From NCBI GenBank assembly GCA_020638995.1, contig JACKHM010000001.1, positions 3,596,001 to 3,660,000 on the forward strand: a stretch of DNA of 64,000 nucleotides. The letters are read 5' to 3'. Positions 18,181-26,462 of this stretch are shown here, piece by piece. Source of the DNA: Planctomycetaceae bacterium (GTDB lineage: Bacteria > Planctomycetota > Planctomycetia > Pirellulales > Pirellulaceae). The translations under genes and the position numbers were made by a program. The notes beneath the pieces are model-generated. The model was not told the DNA's origin. It searched no databases and saw nothing but the letters and a program-made list of their open reading frames with translations. Each line of letters begins with the position of its first letter. The stretch's first letter is position 1.

Positions 18181-18801
18181 ATGGTCCAATTCTCCGAGTC
18201 TTCGACCGCAGCCGATCCTGATGCCAGCTTGATGCTGCAAGTGCGCGCTGGTTCCGAGGAAGCCTTTAACCAATTGGTTGAACGATACGAAGACCGCATA
18301 CGAGGCATTATCACTCACCTGATGGGAGGGTCGGCGTATTCTGACGATCTGACTCAGGATGTATTCCTGAGAGTCTTTCGAGCCCGGCGAACCTATGTTG
18401 TGGGAGCGAAGTTCTCGACGTGGTTGTTTACGATTGTCAATAACGTCGTCTCGAATGCCCGCCGCGGGTTAGCCCGCCGCAAGGAGATAAGCATTTACCA
18501 AGACTTTGCCATATCACTCGTTTCAGTCGAATCGTTGTCCGCGTTTCGCCAACAAGACGGGTCGCCAATTCAACCTGCTGAAACCGACGAGATCGCATCG
18601 GTTGTAAGAGGTTGCATCAACCGGCTAGTCGCACGTCAACGAACAGCGATCGAACTTTGTGACATTCAGGGTATGAGCTACTCACGAGTTGCCAAGGCGA
18701 TTGGCACGACACCCGACGCCGCGAAATCGTTGATTCACCGTGGTCGTTTGAATTTAAAGGAAATGCTGACTACTCAGGTCCAAAAAGGCAACTTATTATA
18801 G
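18181..18801 (+). CDS. ECF RNA polymerase sigma factor
   Basis: A 206-residue RpoE-like factor. Region 2 runs from AFNQLVERYEDRIRG through SDDLTQDVFLRVFRARRTY and FSTWLFTIVNNVVSN. Region 4 has LVARQRTAIELCDIQGMSY followed by the helix-turn-helix SRVAKAIGTTPDAAKSLIHRG. No adjacent anti-sigma factor of the zinc-binding type is visible. The next gene, 77 bp downstream, encodes a small exported Gly/Arg/Glu-rich protein that may belong to the same transcription unit. Confidence 0.88.
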   Translation: MVQFSESSTAADPDASLMLQVRAGSEEAFNQLVERYEDRIRGIITHLMGGSAYSDDLTQDVFLRVFRARRTYVVGAKFSTWLFTIVNNVVSNARRGLARRKEISIYQDFAISLVSVESLSAFRQQDGSPIQPAETDEIASVVRGCINRLVARQRTAIELCDIQGMSYSRVAKAIGTTPDAAKSLIHRGRLNLKEMLTTQVQKGNLL

Positions 18802-18878
18802 GCCACTGGCCATTACAGCAGAGAGAGCGCACACCAGGCAGTTTCGCCGAAGTCCGAAAACACAAGAAGGAGTACGAG

Positions 18879-19757
18879 ATGCGAGTTCCCAGATTTTTGA
18901 CAGGCATGACGGCACTTATGTTGGTTGCCGTTGTTGTAGCACAGGTGGATGCGCAACAGGGCCGACCACAGGGCGGTCGAGGTGGATTTCAAGGCCGCGG
19001 CGGTGGATTTCCAGGCGGTGGGTTCGGCGGACCAGGTGGTGGCGGCAAACTGGGGCTGCTACGAATCGACGCCATTAAAAAAGAACTCGAACTTCTAGAC
19101 GAGCAATCTGCCGACATCGAGAAACTCAACGAAGAGCTCCGTGCACAGCGGAGCGGCGACGGTCCTGACTTCCGAAACATGACGGACGAAGAGCGACGAG
19201 CGGCGTTCGAGAAGCTTCGCGCAGAACGTGAAGCCCTCTCCGAAGCAGAACGTGAGAAGCAGGATGAAGAACGACGAGCCGAGCAGCGCGCCCGGCAGGC
19301 AGAAGCCGATGCAAAGTTGGCCGAAATCCTGCTCCCTCACCAAATGGAGCGCCTAAGCCAAATCGAACTCCAAACACGAGGCATTCGCGCGTTGCTGTCT
19401 GACGAAGTCGTCGCAGAACTAGGTATCTCGGACAGCGCAAAGGCGGACATCGAAGCGACAATACAAGCCAGCGGTGAAAAGATGCGTACGGAAATGCAAG
19501 CTCTGTTCCAAAGTGGAAACCGAGAAGGTATGCGAGAGAAGATGCAGGAACTCGCTAAAGGCGTGGAGACCGAAGTACTCGGCAAGTTGACGCAAAGCCA
19601 ACGCGACAAGTTTGTTGAAATGAAGGGCGAACCATTCGAGATGCCACAAGGTGGATTCGGAGGGTTCGGTGGTGGACCAGGTGGTCAACGAGGCCGAGGC
19701 GGGAACGGAGGACGAGGTGGCGACGGAGGCGGAAGGCCACAACGTCCTGCACAGTAA
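18879..19757 (+). CDS. Exported Gly-rich and coiled-coil protein
   Basis: A 292-residue protein with a signal peptide (FLTGMTALMLVAVVVAQVDA). A Gln/Gly/Arg-rich stretch follows (about 27-55). Residues 60-235 are charged, Glu/Arg/Leu-rich and probably coiled-coil, and the C-terminus is again a Gly/Arg-rich repeat. The repeated layout (LLRIDAIKKELELLDEQ, then SDEVVAELGISDSAKADIE) is seen in planctomycete exported proteins often compared with Spy/CpxP-like chaperones, but the similarity is weak. It follows an ECF sigma gene and is closed by a strong terminator, so it may be a stress-responsive envelope protein. Confidence 0.6.
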   Translation: MRVPRFLTGMTALMLVAVVVAQVDAQQGRPQGGRGGFQGRGGGFPGGGFGGPGGGGKLGLLRIDAIKKELELLDEQSADIEKLNEELRAQRSGDGPDFRNMTDEERRAAFEKLRAEREALSEAEREKQDEERRAEQRARQAEADAKLAEILLPHQMERLSQIELQTRGIRALLSDEVVAELGISDSAKADIEATIQASGEKMRTEMQALFQSGNREGMREKMQELAKGVETEVLGKLTQSQRDKFVEMKGEPFEMPQGGFGGFGGGPGGQRGRGGNGGRGGDGGGRPQRPAQ

Positions 19758-19796
19758 TCAGTAGTCTGAAGCCTGACTTGAAGTTTTTAAATTGCT

Positions 19797-19846
19797 CCCC
19801 CTAGCTGCACGGCCCCAGATAGACGTGCAGCTCGGGGGGTTTTTTT
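19797..19846 (+). terminator. Rho-independent terminator
   Basis: A perfect 9-bp stem (AGCTGCACG/CGTGCAGCT) is extended by CCCCC/GGGGG after one mismatch. The loop is about 12 bases, and seven T residues follow. It closes the ECF sigma / Gly-rich protein unit. Confidence 0.85.
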
Positions 19847-19912
19847 GGACTTGCGGGTGTCTTGATCCGCAAATCGACATTGGTCTCAACCGAGTCACGG
19901 AGGTAAATTGCG

Positions 19913-20941
19913 ATGCGAATTCTCACCCTCATAGTGATCTCCATCTTGCTACAAGCGAATTGGAGCTCAGGCGGGGAGGATGCCGGTCAATCGATTTTTG
20001 CTGACTCGCATCGCGATGCGCCAGCTGTATCCTATGAATCGGCCGGCGGCGGCGTCATTATAAACGGGAACTACCTTCCAGCTCCCTACCGGATCACAGT
20101 CGTGCCAGACGGCATTGAGGTAAACGGTCAGTTCGTCCCACAAGAAGGGTTCAATGACCGGGGTCGCCGAAATCGAGAGCCTCAGAGTGATATTCCCTTT
20201 GCCGCTCGCGTCTGTAATCGACTAGAAGAGGGCGCATGGTTGCTCGGCTGGGAAGAGGGTGGCTATGGAATAATGGGCGAAGCTCGCTTCATGGATGTGG
20301 TCGCTACGCTCGAATCAGAATCGGCGGACAATGTTAAAGTCGAAGGATTAGAATCACTTGGCTCCAGATGGATTCGAAGGGCTGACTGGCGTGAACTGGT
20401 TGCCCGATGGGACCTTCCAGCGAGTATCGTCGATCAGCTTCTCGTCGCGTATCAAGAGGAGTTCGCGGCAGACCCGGAATTGGTGGCCGCTATCGGTGCG
20501 CCATATCGTCGATTTCATACAAGCATCTATCTGCTTACCGTGTTTGGGATCGGCGCCACCGTGTTTGCATTGGGTACGCTGCTAAGCTACCGACCGATCG
20601 AAAAGATGTCCTGGTCGAATGTAAATCTCTCCAAAGACGCAACACACCTAGTTTTGCGCAGTGTGATACTCTTGATTGGCTTGGCTGTACTCGATCTGGT
20701 ATGCACAACAATCTCCGCGCAGACTACTAGTTTCTGGGAACTAAATCCGCTTGGAGCAGCTGCGCTTCACTCACCTTTTGTCCTTGGCGCGTTCAAGATC
20801 GGTGCGACGTTGATGAGCGGTGCGATACTTCTCTCACTGCGGCGGTATCATGGCGCCCAGGTAGCTGCGTGGTGGCTCGCCCTGTTCTGTACGATCCTCG
20901 CCATCCGCTGGGTGACTTTCAATTCGATGTTTCTGGCCTGA
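19913..20941 (+). CDS. Membrane protein with C-terminal DUF5658-like helices
   Basis: A 342-residue protein with a short signal-like N-terminus (LTLIVISILLQANWSSGGED) and a soluble region to about residue 205. Four or so hydrophobic helices follow, including YLLTVFGIGATVFALGTLL, LVLRSVILLIGLAVLDLVC and the Trp-rich last pair. The stretch WELNPLGAAAL resembles the ElNPl core of DUF5658 proteins. The N-terminal part carries a beta-rich repeat (IINGNYLPAPYRITVVPDG) common in planctomycete hypotheticals. The function is not recognised. It starts after the terminator and precedes a CitG-family gene. Confidence 0.6.
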   Translation: MRILTLIVISILLQANWSSGGEDAGQSIFADSHRDAPAVSYESAGGGVIINGNYLPAPYRITVVPDGIEVNGQFVPQEGFNDRGRRNREPQSDIPFAARVCNRLEEGAWLLGWEEGGYGIMGEARFMDVVATLESESADNVKVEGLESLGSRWIRRADWRELVARWDLPASIVDQLLVAYQEEFAADPELVAAIGAPYRRFHTSIYLLTVFGIGATVFALGTLLSYRPIEKMSWSNVNLSKDATHLVLRSVILLIGLAVLDLVCTTISAQTTSFWELNPLGAAALHSPFVLGAFKIGATLMSGAILLSLRRYHGAQVAAWWLALFCTILAIRWVTFNSMFLA

Positions 20942-21007
20942 TCCACGTCGGACCCGGGTACGAGCAGGGGCTTGGCGAAGCACGTTCAAAGCGTTAGACA
21001 TCTAGGG

Positions 21008-21868
21008 ATGTTTTTACCTGACGGCTCGCTCACGATCGCTCAATGCGCAACTTTGGCGTGCTTGCTTGAAGCAACGGCTCCCAAGCCAGGTAATGTCCAT
21101 CGCAGCGCCGACTTCGAAGATCTCTGCTTTGCTGATTTTGTGGTGAGCGCGGCGGCCGTCGGCCCGGCGATCGGCAACGCAGAACATCAAGGCGTCGGTG
21201 CGGCCATCTTGGAAGCCATACGAGCAACGCGCGCTTTCGTGCCTACAAATACCAACTTGGGATGTGTCCTGTTAATGGCACCTCTGGCCGCGGTTCCAAG
21301 ATCCCAGAGTTTACAACACGGAATTCCCGACGTAATCCAAGGGTTGACACACTCCGATGCGAAGATGGTTTATGAAGCGATCCGGATGGCGGCCCCTGGT
21401 GGACTTGGACAAGCCGATGAAATGGACGTCCGGGATGATCCGCCGAACAGCTTAGTGGATGCGATGCGTCTTGCTGCTGGCCGCGATTTCGTGGCCCGAC
21501 AGTATGCCAACAACTTTTTCGAAGTTCTATCGTGTGTCACACCGTGGCTAGTGGATGCGCGGAACATGGGCTGGCCAATGACAACTGCGATCATCCATAC
21601 GCACATTCGGCTGATGGCTGACTTCCCAGACAGCTTGATCGCTCGCAAGTGCGGCGAACAAGTTGCACAGGAATCCTCAGCTCGAGCAAAGCACGTACTA
21701 GCGAGCGGAGACCCCGATACGGCGACTTATCAACAGGCGCTGCATGATTTTGACTTTTGGCTCCGCTGCGATGGCCACCGTCGAAATCCAGGAACTTCTG
21801 CCGACCTGATCGCGGCCGGCCTATTCGCGGCTCTGCGTGATTCGATGCTCGTTAGTCCGTTTCGGTAG
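21008..21868 (+). CDS. CitG/MdcB-family triphosphoribosyl-dephospho-CoA synthase-like protein
   Basis: A 286-residue protein from the ATG at 21008; a TTG at 20972 is the alternative start. Family signatures are LLEATAPKPGNVHRSADF, an FVVSAAAVGPAI helix, TNTNLGCVLLMAPLAAV and NNFFEVLSC. Classical members make the prosthetic group of citrate lyase or malonate decarboxylase, but no subunits of those enzymes are in the window. Planctomycetes and methylotrophs carry stand-alone members, sometimes near C1-pathway genes. Its 3' end overlaps the convergent HEAT-repeat gene by 17 bases. Confidence 0.75.
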   Translation: MFLPDGSLTIAQCATLACLLEATAPKPGNVHRSADFEDLCFADFVVSAAAVGPAIGNAEHQGVGAAILEAIRATRAFVPTNTNLGCVLLMAPLAAVPRSQSLQHGIPDVIQGLTHSDAKMVYEAIRMAAPGGLGQADEMDVRDDPPNSLVDAMRLAAGRDFVARQYANNFFEVLSCVTPWLVDARNMGWPMTTAIIHTHIRLMADFPDSLIARKCGEQVAQESSARAKHVLASGDPDTATYQQALHDFDFWLRCDGHRRNPGTSADLIAAGLFAALRDSMLVSPFR

Positions 21869-23663
21869 GCTTAGCCGGGTCCTTTGGAATCAAGAACCAG
21901 TCCATGGTGGACACGGCGTACTCCAGAGAGAACTCGGTTGTTTCTCCGGTCAAATGCTCTATCGACCACGCACACGCCTGTCCAACGGAACTCGGAACTT
22001 CAGTCACAAAAGTCCTTAGCGACTTAAGCTGCGGTTTGGCCTCCATTCTTCCAAGCCCCACAGCGCTCATTCGTCGCACGTCTTCAAATTCGGGCATCGG
22101 TGAGAGCCCGTCTTTCAACCGCTGGGCGAACAGTGCCGACAATTCTTCGTTGACGCCTCCTGCGTTCACCTTGCCAAGCGCCCACACCGCCGCGGGTCTT
22201 GAACTTCCGCCATAGAACAGTGTCTTGGGAATAAACTTTCGCATCAATGGATCAGCCGGCTTGTACTCGAGCTGGCCGAACGCCTGAAAGAGTTGACTCA
22301 ATTGCATGTCGATGGTGATGGCATAGCGAAGCTCATGAGTACCGGCGGCGACCTTGTCCGTCTCCTGATTGGCATGAAGCAGCATCGCGGGAAGGGTCTC
22401 TGCGACAGCAAGCTTTCTCAATCCCCACGCCGCAGTAACACGCACTTCCGGCCGACGATGCGTGAGCAGCTCCAGCAGTCGGTCCGCGACGGCCTCGTGG
22501 TCGAGCATCGCCAATACAATGAGACTCTGTTCAAGTCCTCGCCAGTCGTCTCGCGATGCAACTTCGACCGTATGCTGAATCACGACGTCGCGAAGCGAGA
22601 TTTGTTCCGCAAGCCTCAGGAGTAAATTGGATACATCACGTCGCAAACTTGGATTCGAGTCACTTAACAATGGGGCAAGCAATGCAATGGAGTCGACGTC
22701 TGCTCGGTGCGCGAGCGTCTCGCAACCGACCCGTCTAACATTGACATCCGTGCTGCGAATCGCCGCAGCTGCATCATCGTAGATGAGTTTAGGATCAATC
22801 TCGTACAGTTCTCTCAACGCCAATCCGGAAGCCACTCCAGTTCCCCCGCCGGAGATTCGCTTAAGTGCGTCAATCGCTTCGGGGCTGCTCTGTTCCTCCA
22901 ACAAAGTCACTGCCAACAAACTCGCCGTCGGCTGACCCACCGGTTCTGCGGATAACTCCCCAGCGGTAACAACCACACCAGGACCACCCACAATCGCCGC
23001 GACGCGCGCCGCCGAATGCCGAACTGGGCCCTCGGCATTCGAATCGGTGACGATATCTAACAACAACGGCACGGCTGCGGAGTCCTTAACCTCGCCCAGG
23101 CACCTCATCGCGAGTTGCAATTTAACCCGCTCACAATCTGAGTCCGTCAAACGCTGACGCCACATCTCTAGCATCGGCTCGTAGTTCCAAGATGCGAGTG
23201 CCGGCTCCACGATCATAGCCAGCTCTTGACTGCCGGTCATGGCAATCTCAGCGAAGTGCTCGGCAGCTTGCCTTGCATCGAGGACCACCAGAGTGTGTGC
23301 CGCAGCACGACGCACAGAGGGCTCTAACTGCTCCTTTCTGAGGATCGCAATTAACGGCGCCGCAGTGTCTTCAAGATTCTTCATGCCGGCGCGGTGGGCT
23401 AGAGCGATTGTATCGGCCGCCATCCTTTGTAATTCCGCCTCGGGCCTAGCTAGCGATTCCAGCCATAGAGGCTTCAGACCTTCATGAAACTCAAGATGCT
23501 CAGTCACCTCGGGAAACGAAGGATCTTGATACATGATGTTGTCAACCCGATCGTCGAAACCCATCGCATTCCGGGACATTACCGCAACTATTAACCAAAC
23601 TATGGCCAAGCACAGTTGTGACCACTCAGCCATAAGCCGCTTGCGAACAAAGGTTGGATTCAT
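21852..23663 (-). CDS. Exported HEAT-repeat protein
   Basis: A 603-residue protein with an N-terminal membrane segment (QLCLAIVWLIVAVMSRNAMG). At least seven HEAT/ARM-like helical pairs follow, for example PSVRRAAAHTLVVLD, GPVRHSAARVAAIVGG, VNVRRVGCETLAHRAD and PEVRVTAAWGLRKLAV. Such repeats bind protein partners and no enzyme domain is seen. It lies 91 bp downstream of the ABC permease on the same strand, so it may be the last gene of that operon. The 3' end overlaps the CitG-like gene by 17 bases from the opposite strand. Confidence 0.75.
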   Translation of the reverse strand: MNPTFVRKRLMAEWSQLCLAIVWLIVAVMSRNAMGFDDRVDNIMYQDPSFPEVTEHLEFHEGLKPLWLESLARPEAELQRMAADTIALAHRAGMKNLEDTAAPLIAILRKEQLEPSVRRAAAHTLVVLDARQAAEHFAEIAMTGSQELAMIVEPALASWNYEPMLEMWRQRLTDSDCERVKLQLAMRCLGEVKDSAAVPLLLDIVTDSNAEGPVRHSAARVAAIVGGPGVVVTAGELSAEPVGQPTASLLAVTLLEEQSSPEAIDALKRISGGGTGVASGLALRELYEIDPKLIYDDAAAAIRSTDVNVRRVGCETLAHRADVDSIALLAPLLSDSNPSLRRDVSNLLLRLAEQISLRDVVIQHTVEVASRDDWRGLEQSLIVLAMLDHEAVADRLLELLTHRRPEVRVTAAWGLRKLAVAETLPAMLLHANQETDKVAAGTHELRYAITIDMQLSQLFQAFGQLEYKPADPLMRKFIPKTLFYGGSSRPAAVWALGKVNAGGVNEELSALFAQRLKDGLSPMPEFEDVRRMSAVGLGRMEAKPQLKSLRTFVTEVPSSVGQACAWSIEHLTGETTEFSLEYAVSTMDWFLIPKDPAKPTETD

Positions 23664-23754
23664 GGTGTATGGCCCGCGAGGTGGGGGCTAGTATTTGACT
23701 TAGGGTGTGAATCACGAACTAAAACTGCGAACTGTTTACGAACCTCTCGGACCA

Positions 23755-25413
23755 TCAAACGGGGCGGCTGATTCGCCACACTTGTAAGCTGAAACACACA
23801 AGTGCGACGACCGAAATAATGCCGCTCGCCCACCACGCACTGGGAACAAGTTCATAGAGTTCGAATCCCGGAGCTTCGATAATGCTGAGCGCCGCCCCCG
23901 TCGGATTGATCGACAATGCAGTCTCCACCGTGTTGTGCGAGAACGGTGCGTCGCGTCCCATCCATATCAACAAAGGTCCGAGGAACAAGACGATTAACGT
24001 AATGTAGCAAGTCGTCGTCGCAGACGCCGTACGCTGGAACATACTGCCCACCGCTGAGGCGACACAAACCGTATAGACCGCAGCCAAGACGAGGCAAATC
24101 ATCACCAGGTAGACCTGAAGCCACATTGCCGGCTGGATGTATATCATGACGAGATAGCCCGGTACCGTGGCGAGCAAAATCAATCCCACCGTCCATATCA
24201 CACTCAAAAGCTTGCCTCGCAAGATCTTTAGCGGCGACATCGGCGTCATGCGTAGCAACTCCCAACCTCCGCTTTCACGTTCAGAACTTATTAAGCCGGA
24301 GGCTAGGCTGGGCGTAATTAGCACGACAAGCAAGATCTGTAGCAACACCATAAAACCGCCTATCGTCTTAACGCCCCAATCGACCACTCCAGTCGTGGCG
24401 GCAAACGTCAGCAAAAGTGATAGCACAGCGCAGGCAGAGACCAATCGCAACAGCCAGTGAATTCGCCCAAATTTGCGAGTACGAAACTCTTTGACCATCA
24501 CGGGATTTGCATAAAACGGAATTCCGGATTTGCGTCGCTGCGGATCGACGAGAAAGAACAGGCGACGGAATCCTCGTGCCATTACTTGACGGTCGTCGGT
24601 CACCTGTCCCTTGGATCTTGCGCGGTCAAACAAGCGGTGATTCAATCGCGAGACGGTTACAACAACAAACAGAAAGGAGCTGATTGTGGACAGCAAGATG
24701 AACTCCGCAAGCGTCGAGCCTTCTGTCAACAATGCGAGGCTGCCTACGTCGCCATGCCCAACAAGGTCCATGATGACCGTCAAAGGTGACGCGGCTTGCA
24801 ACCACCACGCAATTAACGCCAATGTTCCCGTCTGTCCTTGGAGCAGATAGTACGGACCCGCCCCAAGAATTCCGAGAACAAAGACTGCAGCATACGTCAT
24901 ACGGACGGCAGCGTCAGTTGATTGAACGAACGTGCTTATGAGGAGAGCCAGCGTCGTATATTGAACCGTACAAAGCAACAGGACCAAGTATAACAGTCCC
25001 AACTGCGAGTAGATGTCGATCCCACCCATCGCATAGCATGCCGACGCTGCGGGAAGACTAGTCAACAATAAGAGTAAGGCAAAGAGTAGGCTGCCAAGCA
25101 GCTTTCCAAAATAGATCGACGAGCTGTTCAGAGGCGAATTCAGCAACAACGCCAGCGTACCCTGATTCTTTTCTTGAATGAACGATACCGCAGGGAATGC
25201 AGGAACTATGAACAACACTCCTGCCAGCAGTGTGTAGGCAAAGACTCGATAGACCTGCTGCGACCTCATTCCCGACAAGTCAACCATGCCATCCGTCGGC
25301 CAACGCAGAAGAACGATCATTGAAAACGCTATGCTCAACGTGATCAACATCGCCAGCGCTTTTCGCGTCCGCAAAATGCTGAAGAACTCGCGTTGAATCA
25401 AAGGATTGATCAT
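23755..25413 (-). CDS. ABC transporter permease (ABC-2 type, two copies of the fold)
   Basis: A 552-residue integral membrane protein with about twelve hydrophobic helices in two halves. The first half begins LIQREFFSILRTRKALAM and contains FIQEKNQGTLALLLNSPL; the second repeats the pattern with VKEFRTRKFGRIHW and ISSERESGGWELLRMTPM. These are hallmarks of ABC-2 export permeases. The ATG overlaps the end of the ATPase gene by four bases. The cargo is unknown; the large companion upstream suggests an envelope or gliding-type system rather than simple drug export. Confidence 0.8.
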   Translation of the reverse strand: MINPLIQREFFSILRTRKALAMLITLSIAFSMIVLLRWPTDGMVDLSGMRSQQVYRVFAYTLLAGVLFIVPAFPAVSFIQEKNQGTLALLLNSPLNSSSIYFGKLLGSLLFALLLLLTSLPAASACYAMGGIDIYSQLGLLYLVLLLCTVQYTTLALLISTFVQSTDAAVRMTYAAVFVLGILGAGPYYLLQGQTGTLALIAWWLQAASPLTVIMDLVGHGDVGSLALLTEGSTLAEFILLSTISSFLFVVVTVSRLNHRLFDRARSKGQVTDDRQVMARGFRRLFFLVDPQRRKSGIPFYANPVMVKEFRTRKFGRIHWLLRLVSACAVLSLLLTFAATTGVVDWGVKTIGGFMVLLQILLVVLITPSLASGLISSERESGGWELLRMTPMSPLKILRGKLLSVIWTVGLILLATVPGYLVMIYIQPAMWLQVYLVMICLVLAAVYTVCVASAVGSMFQRTASATTTCYITLIVLFLGPLLIWMGRDAPFSHNTVETALSINPTGAALSIIEAPGFELYELVPSAWWASGIISVVALVCFSLQVWRISRPV

Positions 25414-26459
25414 GTCGTCTCCTGCCCATCAGCCACTTGGACCGGCACTTCGCGGGAAGACGCACCGTCACCTTTTGATGTGACCGACAGAAACGCGTCT
25501 TCCAAGTCGGTGGCGATCTCTCGAAATTGAGAGACCGAAATTCCGTTGTCGTGCAAATTCGCCAGGAGTCCTGCAAGTTCGCGTTCGGACAAGTTGCTGT
25601 CAAATCGAATCATCAGCTCAGTTTCAGAAACCGATACTTCGCACTCGGCGTCAGACGCTCGGGAATTTGCAACCAGCGTCTTCGCCGATTCAAGTTGTCC
25701 GCCCTCGACAAGCTGAATCTCGAACTTGCGTCGCTGGGTGATTTGCCGCATGATCTCGGCCTGGGTTCCGAAGGCACGCAGCTTGCCGTGTGTGATGATT
25801 GCGACAGTATCGCAAATTCGTGACAGCTCTGGGAGAATGTGGCTGGTTACGATCAAGGTCTTGCCCATGTCCGCGAGTTGCAGTAGCAGTTCGCGCATAT
25901 CGATTCGCGCTTGTGGATCGAGCCCGTTCGCAGGTTCATCCAGGATCATGACCTGCGGGTCGTGCAGCAGTGTACGAGCAATCCCAATACGCTGCTTCAT
26001 ACCGTGACTGAGACTCTCGACATATAAGTCTTTCATGTACGCCGCACCCGTCGTATCTAACACTTCAGCGATTCGTTTCACCCGTTCGCGACGACCTATT
26101 CCATAGGCGGCGCCAAAAAAGTCGAGATACTCGGCGACTCGCATATTGTCGTAAGAGCCAAATATGTCCGGCATATAGCCGACGACCCGCTTGATCTTTC
26201 GCGCCTGCGTCACGCAGTCGGCTCCGGCAATCACCGCCGAGCCCTCAGTTGGGCGCAACAGACCGACCAGTATCCGTATCGTTGTCGTCTTCCCGGCACC
26301 ATTGGGACCAATGAAGCCCAGAATCTGGCCAGCATCGACAGAGATCGATAACGACTCTAAAGCTGTAAACTCGCCGTAACGTTTCGTCAATGCTCTCGTT
26401 TCAACCACGGGTGAAGTTACCACAGGTGATTCCTTCGTCAAATGTTGGTAATGCGACAA
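25410..26459 (-). CDS. ABC transporter ATP-binding protein
   Basis: A 349-residue protein. Walker A is GPNGAGKTTTIRIL, the signature motif is SLSHGMKQRIGIA, Walker B is VMILDEPANGLDP, and the switch His lies in LIVTSHILPEL. It is of the CcmA/DrrA type that works with ABC-2 permeases. Residues about 230-320 form a C-terminal extension typical of exporter ATPases. It overlaps the permease start by four bases and begins three bases after the stop of the large companion gene, so the three are one unit. Confidence 0.9.
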   Translation of the reverse strand: MSHYQHLTKESPVVTSPVVETRALTKRYGEFTALESLSISVDAGQILGFIGPNGAGKTTTIRILVGLLRPTEGSAVIAGADCVTQARKIKRVVGYMPDIFGSYDNMRVAEYLDFFGAAYGIGRRERVKRIAEVLDTTGAAYMKDLYVESLSHGMKQRIGIARTLLHDPQVMILDEPANGLDPQARIDMRELLLQLADMGKTLIVTSHILPELSRICDTVAIITHGKLRAFGTQAEIMRQITQRRKFEIQLVEGGQLESAKTLVANSRASDAECEVSVSETELMIRFDSNLSERELAGLLANLHDNGISVSQFREIATDLEDAFLSVTSKGDGASSREVPVQVADGQETT

Positions 26460-26462
26460 AAC

